Positions 3,709 through 6,021 of a stretch of DNA of 6,021 bases are shown here, in pieces. Numbering within the stretch: the stretch's first letter is position 1; every line of letters begins with the position of its first letter. The stretch covers positions 1 to 6,021 of the forward strand of contig CAZGVA010000052.1 in NCBI GenBank assembly GCA_964528765.1, read 5' to 3'. The notes beneath the pieces are model-generated. The model ran no database searches, was not told the origin of the DNA, and worked only from the letters and a program-made list of their open reading frames with translations. A program made the position numbers and the translations under genes. Origin of the DNA: JABICX01 sp964528765. GTDB lineage: Archaea; Nanobdellota; Nanobdellia; UBA10117; JABICX01.

Positions 3709-6021
3709 ATGAAGCGCGCTAGAAAATCTCGAAATAAAAAATCTAATTTTTTTAATAAATATAAACTTCCACTTGTTGTGGCTATTTTTCTTACAGTGGT
3801 TGTAATTATTTTAAGTTTTGAGACAAGTTTTGTTGAACGGTTTGGTATTGGAAGATTTGATACAGTTACAGCAACTTGTGGACAAGAGATAATTACGGAC
3901 ACAATTCTTGCAAGTGATTTGATTGGATGTACCAATGATTATATAATCAACATTACAGCAAATGATGTTACGCTTGATTGCGATAATCATTTGATTGCGG
4001 CAGGAGGTGTTTGGCATGGAATTTTTATATCGCCTGAAACTACGGGCGTTACCATCAAGAATTGTGAGGTTCGTTTGGAGGGTGAATCTATTCGAGAAGA
4101 CGTTGGTGGACAGGTAGTTGGCGCAAGATATGCAATTGAAGCAAATAATGCAAATATTATTGATTCTAATTTTTATGTTAGTGGCCAAATGGCTGCAGAA
4201 TTTGGTAGTGAAAATATAATTGATGATTGTATTTTTAACGCCAAGGTAATGCGAGCAATTGTAATTAAAGGTAATAATAATCAAATTATAAACAGTCGAA
4301 TTATATCTAATAATTATTTGATATCAATTTTGTTAGACTCACAAGGTAATTTATTTACAGATAATAATATTTTAGCAGAACAACCACCTGTTGTTAATAT
4401 CCCTGGAGGTATTGATAATGTATTTTATAATAATATGTTTAGTATTAATGCCCAAGAGTATCCGGGGTATATTTATTCACCGAACACAAATATTTGGAAT
4501 TTAAATCGCCAAGAGGGTGAACGTATTTATAGCGATGGTGAGCAAATTGGTGGAAATTATTGGACTAATTCTGAAGGAACGGGTTATTCGGATTTATGTG
4601 TTGATGATAATACGGATGGTTTTTGTGATGAACCTTGGGATATTTGGTTACCCGATGATGGGCAGGCAGATTATTATCCATTAAGTAATTTTTATCTGGA
4701 AGGTGTTTGTGGTGATGGTATTTTGGATGGTAATGAAGAATGTGACGATGGAAATGTTCTAAATGACGATGGTTGCACTTCAGTCTGTAATTTTGAGACG
4801 ATTATTTTTGTAACGAACGATACTTGGTATGGTACTCTTGATGGAATTGAGGGAGCTAATGCTAAGTGTATGGATGAAGCAACGTCATATGGTCTTGGTG
4901 GAATTTGGCAAGCAATGCTTTCAGCAGATACGCATGATAATCTTAGGGACAGAATTGATACGGATAAATTTCCTGTATATAATGTACTTGGTGAACAAGT
5001 GGCAGCAAATATTGTTGATTTGTTAAATGCTAATCCTTTGGATGCTAGTATCGGATATACATTAGATCGAGAATTACATTTAGCTGATCACGTTTGGACT
5101 GGAACCGATGCTGACGGTGTTACAGCTGATGAGCATTGTAGTAATTGGAATCCCGAATATGGTGTAACTGACTTAGGAACTGCTGCGTTAATGGGCGAAT
5201 TGCATCCATATGAATATGAAATCTATTGTGATGCATTCCAAGGTAATCTTCCAATATATTGTTCAAATATTTTAGTTTCAGAATCGCCATGTACTAATGA
5301 ATGTGATCCGGTAGGATATCCGATGTGTAATAAATATGTGAGTGAAGTTGAATTATTAACTTGCGAACTACATACTGATGGTTGTTATTATGAAACTGCA
5401 CAAGATTGCGGAGATAGTTGTGAACAGGGTGAGTGTGTAGAGCTTACACCGGATTGTCAAACCGATGAAGATTGTGATTATGATATGATTTGTGTTGCGA
5501 ATCAATGTGCATTACCTCCACCACAATGTCAGACTGATGAAGATTGTGAAGGAATTGGAGAATGTACTAATGGTGAATGTACGTTAGAATTAGACTTTTG
5601 TACTGATTCAGATGGGGGTAAGGTACCATATGTTTTTGGAGAAACCTATGGTCGAATTTCTACAGAAGGTGTACATTATGACACAGTACCAGATTATTGT
5701 TCACTATCAGTCATTCAAGTAGGAATACCTAAAGAAGAGTTAACTTGTTCAGGTGATGATTGTGCAGTAACAGAACATTTCTGTCAGTATTCTGAACAGC
5801 TTGGTGAAGAGTGGGTTTCATTTGAAAATATTCATTGTCCAAATGGTTGCGAAGCGGGAGCATGTTTAAGCGCTAATACACCATGTACTACTGCCGATGA
5901 TTGTGGTCCTGGAGAAATATGTCAAGATAATATTTGTATGGAGGTGGACGAAGTTCTTTCTTGCCCAACTGCTATAGATATTGCATTTAATCAAGAAGTT
6001 TATCGTGAGGGTGATTTGTTT
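3709..6021 (+). CDS. Mosaic surface protein: beta-helix, lectin-fold domain and Cys-rich modules, 3' partial
   Basis: The frame from ATG 3709 stays open for 771 codons and leaves the window in frame, so the C-terminus is missing. Nine Lys/Arg in the first 19 residues precede a hydrophobic segment at about 20-37, a signal-anchor or long signal peptide that places the rest outside the cell. Domains: NosD-like beta-helix 57-325; Myxococcus-type disulfide repeat 334-360 (CGDG...ECDDGN...DGC); DUF1554/endostatin-like domain 364-518; 8-Cys module 528-576; 4-Cys repeats 583-600 and 607-624; larger Cys-rich domain 631-719; a third 4-Cys repeat 726-743; then CPTAIDIAFNQEVYREGD at 752-769, which looks like the first strand of an Ig-like domain. 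The helix is less regular than in the gene before; only its first rung keeps the G-I-x-I form (Gly104). No enzyme motif is seen. It probably binds a surface polymer or another cell. The start is chosen because the ATG at 3702 reaches a stop after six codons. Confidence 0.88.
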   Translation, partial: MKRARKSRNKKSNFFNKYKLPLVVAIFLTVVVIILSFETSFVERFGIGRFDTVTATCGQEIITDTILASDLIGCTNDYIINITANDVTLDCDNHLIAAGGVWHGIFISPETTGVTIKNCEVRLEGESIREDVGGQVVGARYAIEANNANIIDSNFYVSGQMAAEFGSENIIDDCIFNAKVMRAIVIKGNNNQIINSRIISNNYLISILLDSQGNLFTDNNILAEQPPVVNIPGGIDNVFYNNMFSINAQEYPGYIYSPNTNIWNLNRQEGERIYSDGEQIGGNYWTNSEGTGYSDLCVDDNTDGFCDEPWDIWLPDDGQADYYPLSNFYLEGVCGDGILDGNEECDDGNVLNDDGCTSVCNFETIIFVTNDTWYGTLDGIEGANAKCMDEATSYGLGGIWQAMLSADTHDNLRDRIDTDKFPVYNVLGEQVAANIVDLLNANPLDASIGYTLDRELHLADHVWTGTDADGVTADEHCSNWNPEYGVTDLGTAALMGELHPYEYEIYCDAFQGNLPIYCSNILVSESPCTNECDPVGYPMCNKYVSEVELLTCELHTDGCYYETAQDCGDSCEQGECVELTPDCQTDEDCDYDMICVANQCALPPPQCQTDEDCEGIGECTNGECTLELDFCTDSDGGKVPYVFGETYGRISTEGVHYDTVPDYCSLSVIQVGIPKEELTCSGDDCAVTEHFCQYSEQLGEEWVSFENIHCPNGCEAGACLSANTPCTTADDCGPGEICQDNICMEVDEVLSCPTAIDIAFNQEVYREGDLF
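3877..4683 (+). other. Beta-helix unit of the mosaic protein
   Basis: Residues 57-325. The cap has Cys57, Cys74 and TLDC at 88-91, matching both caps in the preceding gene. Later rungs replace the usual Gly with Ala or Ile (YAIEA, RAIVI, LISIL). The closing segment has GGNYW at 281-285 and DYYPL at 321-325. Between them, Cys297 and Cys306 flank a D-x-N-x-D-G-x-x-D loop (Asp299, Asn301, Asp303, Asp307), where the preceding gene has no cysteines. Confidence 0.75.
4708..4788 (+). other. Myxococcus-type cysteine-rich disulfide repeat (single copy)
   Basis: Residues 334-360 read CGDGILDGNEECDDGN, then a short linker, DDGC and a final C, with cysteines at 334, 345, 356 and 360. This matches the short DUF4215/myxo disulfide repeat found in many secreted bacterial proteins. 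Here it links the beta-helix to the lectin-fold domain. Confidence 0.8.
4798..5262 (+). other. DUF1554/endostatin-like lectin-fold domain
   Basis: Residues 364-518. Family-like signatures are IFVTNDTWYGTLDGIEGAN with C at 387, then WQAMLS (400-405), the VWTGTDADG segment (462-470), HCSNW (476-480) and a final IYC (516-518). Cysteines are only at 387, 477, 507 and 518. The spacing 477-507 (30 residues) and the enclosing 387-518 pair resemble the nested disulfides of endostatin (as I recall, Cys135-165 inside Cys33-173). Known relatives occur in Leptospira, Myxococcus-type bacteria and animal collagen XV/XVIII tails. Ligand unknown; matrix or polysaccharide binding is inferred. Confidence 0.7.
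5290..5436 (+). repeat. Fifth 8-cysteine module, in the mosaic protein
   Basis: Residues 528-576 have cysteines at 528, 532, 540, 552, 559, 567, 571 and 576. The opening CTNECDPVGYPMC and the TDGCYY core match the modules at 1703-2179 and 2993-3130 of the preceding gene almost position for position, including C-x3-C-x7-C and C-x6-C. This shows the two genes draw on the same module. Confidence 0.8.
5455..5937 (+). repeat. Three 4-Cys repeats of identical spacing, with a larger Cys-rich domain between
   Basis: Residues 583-600, 607-624 and 726-743 all have the form C-x5-C-x5-C-x4-C, with a TDEDC or TADDC start and an N-x-C or G-x-C end. Between copies two and three lies a Cys-rich domain at residues 631-719 (5599-5865). 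It starts CTDSDGG and ends CPNGCEAGAC, a style I associate with DPANN surface proteins. The 4-Cys repeats are probably small disulfide-braced spacers. Confidence 0.7.

Noticed and set aside
3702..3722. Six-codon open frame from the ATG at 3702
   Set aside because: It stops at TAG within the next gene's first codons, and the TATA spacing favours RNA starting at about 3709, so it is probably not transcribed.
3811..4284. 157-residue open frame on the minus strand
   Set aside because: It lies wholly inside the mosaic surface-protein gene, has no family signature, and is a low-complexity Ile/Asn/Cys-rich reversal of that gene.
4829..5026. 65-residue + strand open frame
   Set aside because: It is an out-of-frame reading of the lectin-fold domain, whose own frame has clear family signatures.

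Overview
The window is strongly AT-rich and reads as archaeal. Three things point that way. The first gene is a short endonuclease IV-like TIM-barrel protein of a type I associate with archaea. The two later genes have TATA-like boxes about 25 bases before their start codons and no Shine-Dalgarno sequence, which suggests leaderless transcripts. Both later genes encode secreted NosD-like beta-helix proteins loaded with small cysteine-rich modules, a style familiar from DPANN archaea (Woesearchaeota or Pacearchaeota type). The DPANN placement is inference from protein style, not a phylogeny.

Layout, all on the + strand. Bases 1-741: 3' part of an AP-endonuclease-2/xylose-isomerase-like TIM-barrel gene, whose start lies before the window. 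Bases 742-784: a 43-base gap with two TATA-like boxes. Bases 785-3625 (or 800-3625): a complete exported protein with signal peptide, beta-helix, three tandem 8-Cys modules, a second beta-helix, a fourth 8-Cys module and a C-terminal beta-rich domain. Bases 3614-3670: hairpin plus T-rich terminator, its stem overlapping the stop codon. Bases 3681-3688: TATA-like box. Bases 3709-6021: a second surface protein, in one frame without a stop for 771 codons and running off the window. It has a membrane anchor or long signal peptide, a beta-helix, a Myxococcus-type disulfide repeat, a DUF1554/endostatin-like lectin-fold domain, one 8-Cys module, 4-Cys repeats, a larger Cys-rich domain and the start of what may be an Ig-like domain.

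The two large genes are built from the same kit: the same beta-helix cap with conserved cysteines, the same closing GNYW...YPL motif with a Ca-loop-like Asp cluster, and the same 8-Cys module (five copies across both genes). They are probably divergent paralogues or a co-selected pair of extracellular adhesin or carbohydrate-active proteins, one apparently released and one probably membrane-tethered. The TIM-barrel gene is an ordinary intracellular neighbour with no evident functional tie. No RNA gene, mobile element or CRISPR array was seen. The most notable content is the domain mosaic of the third gene and the shared 8-Cys module.
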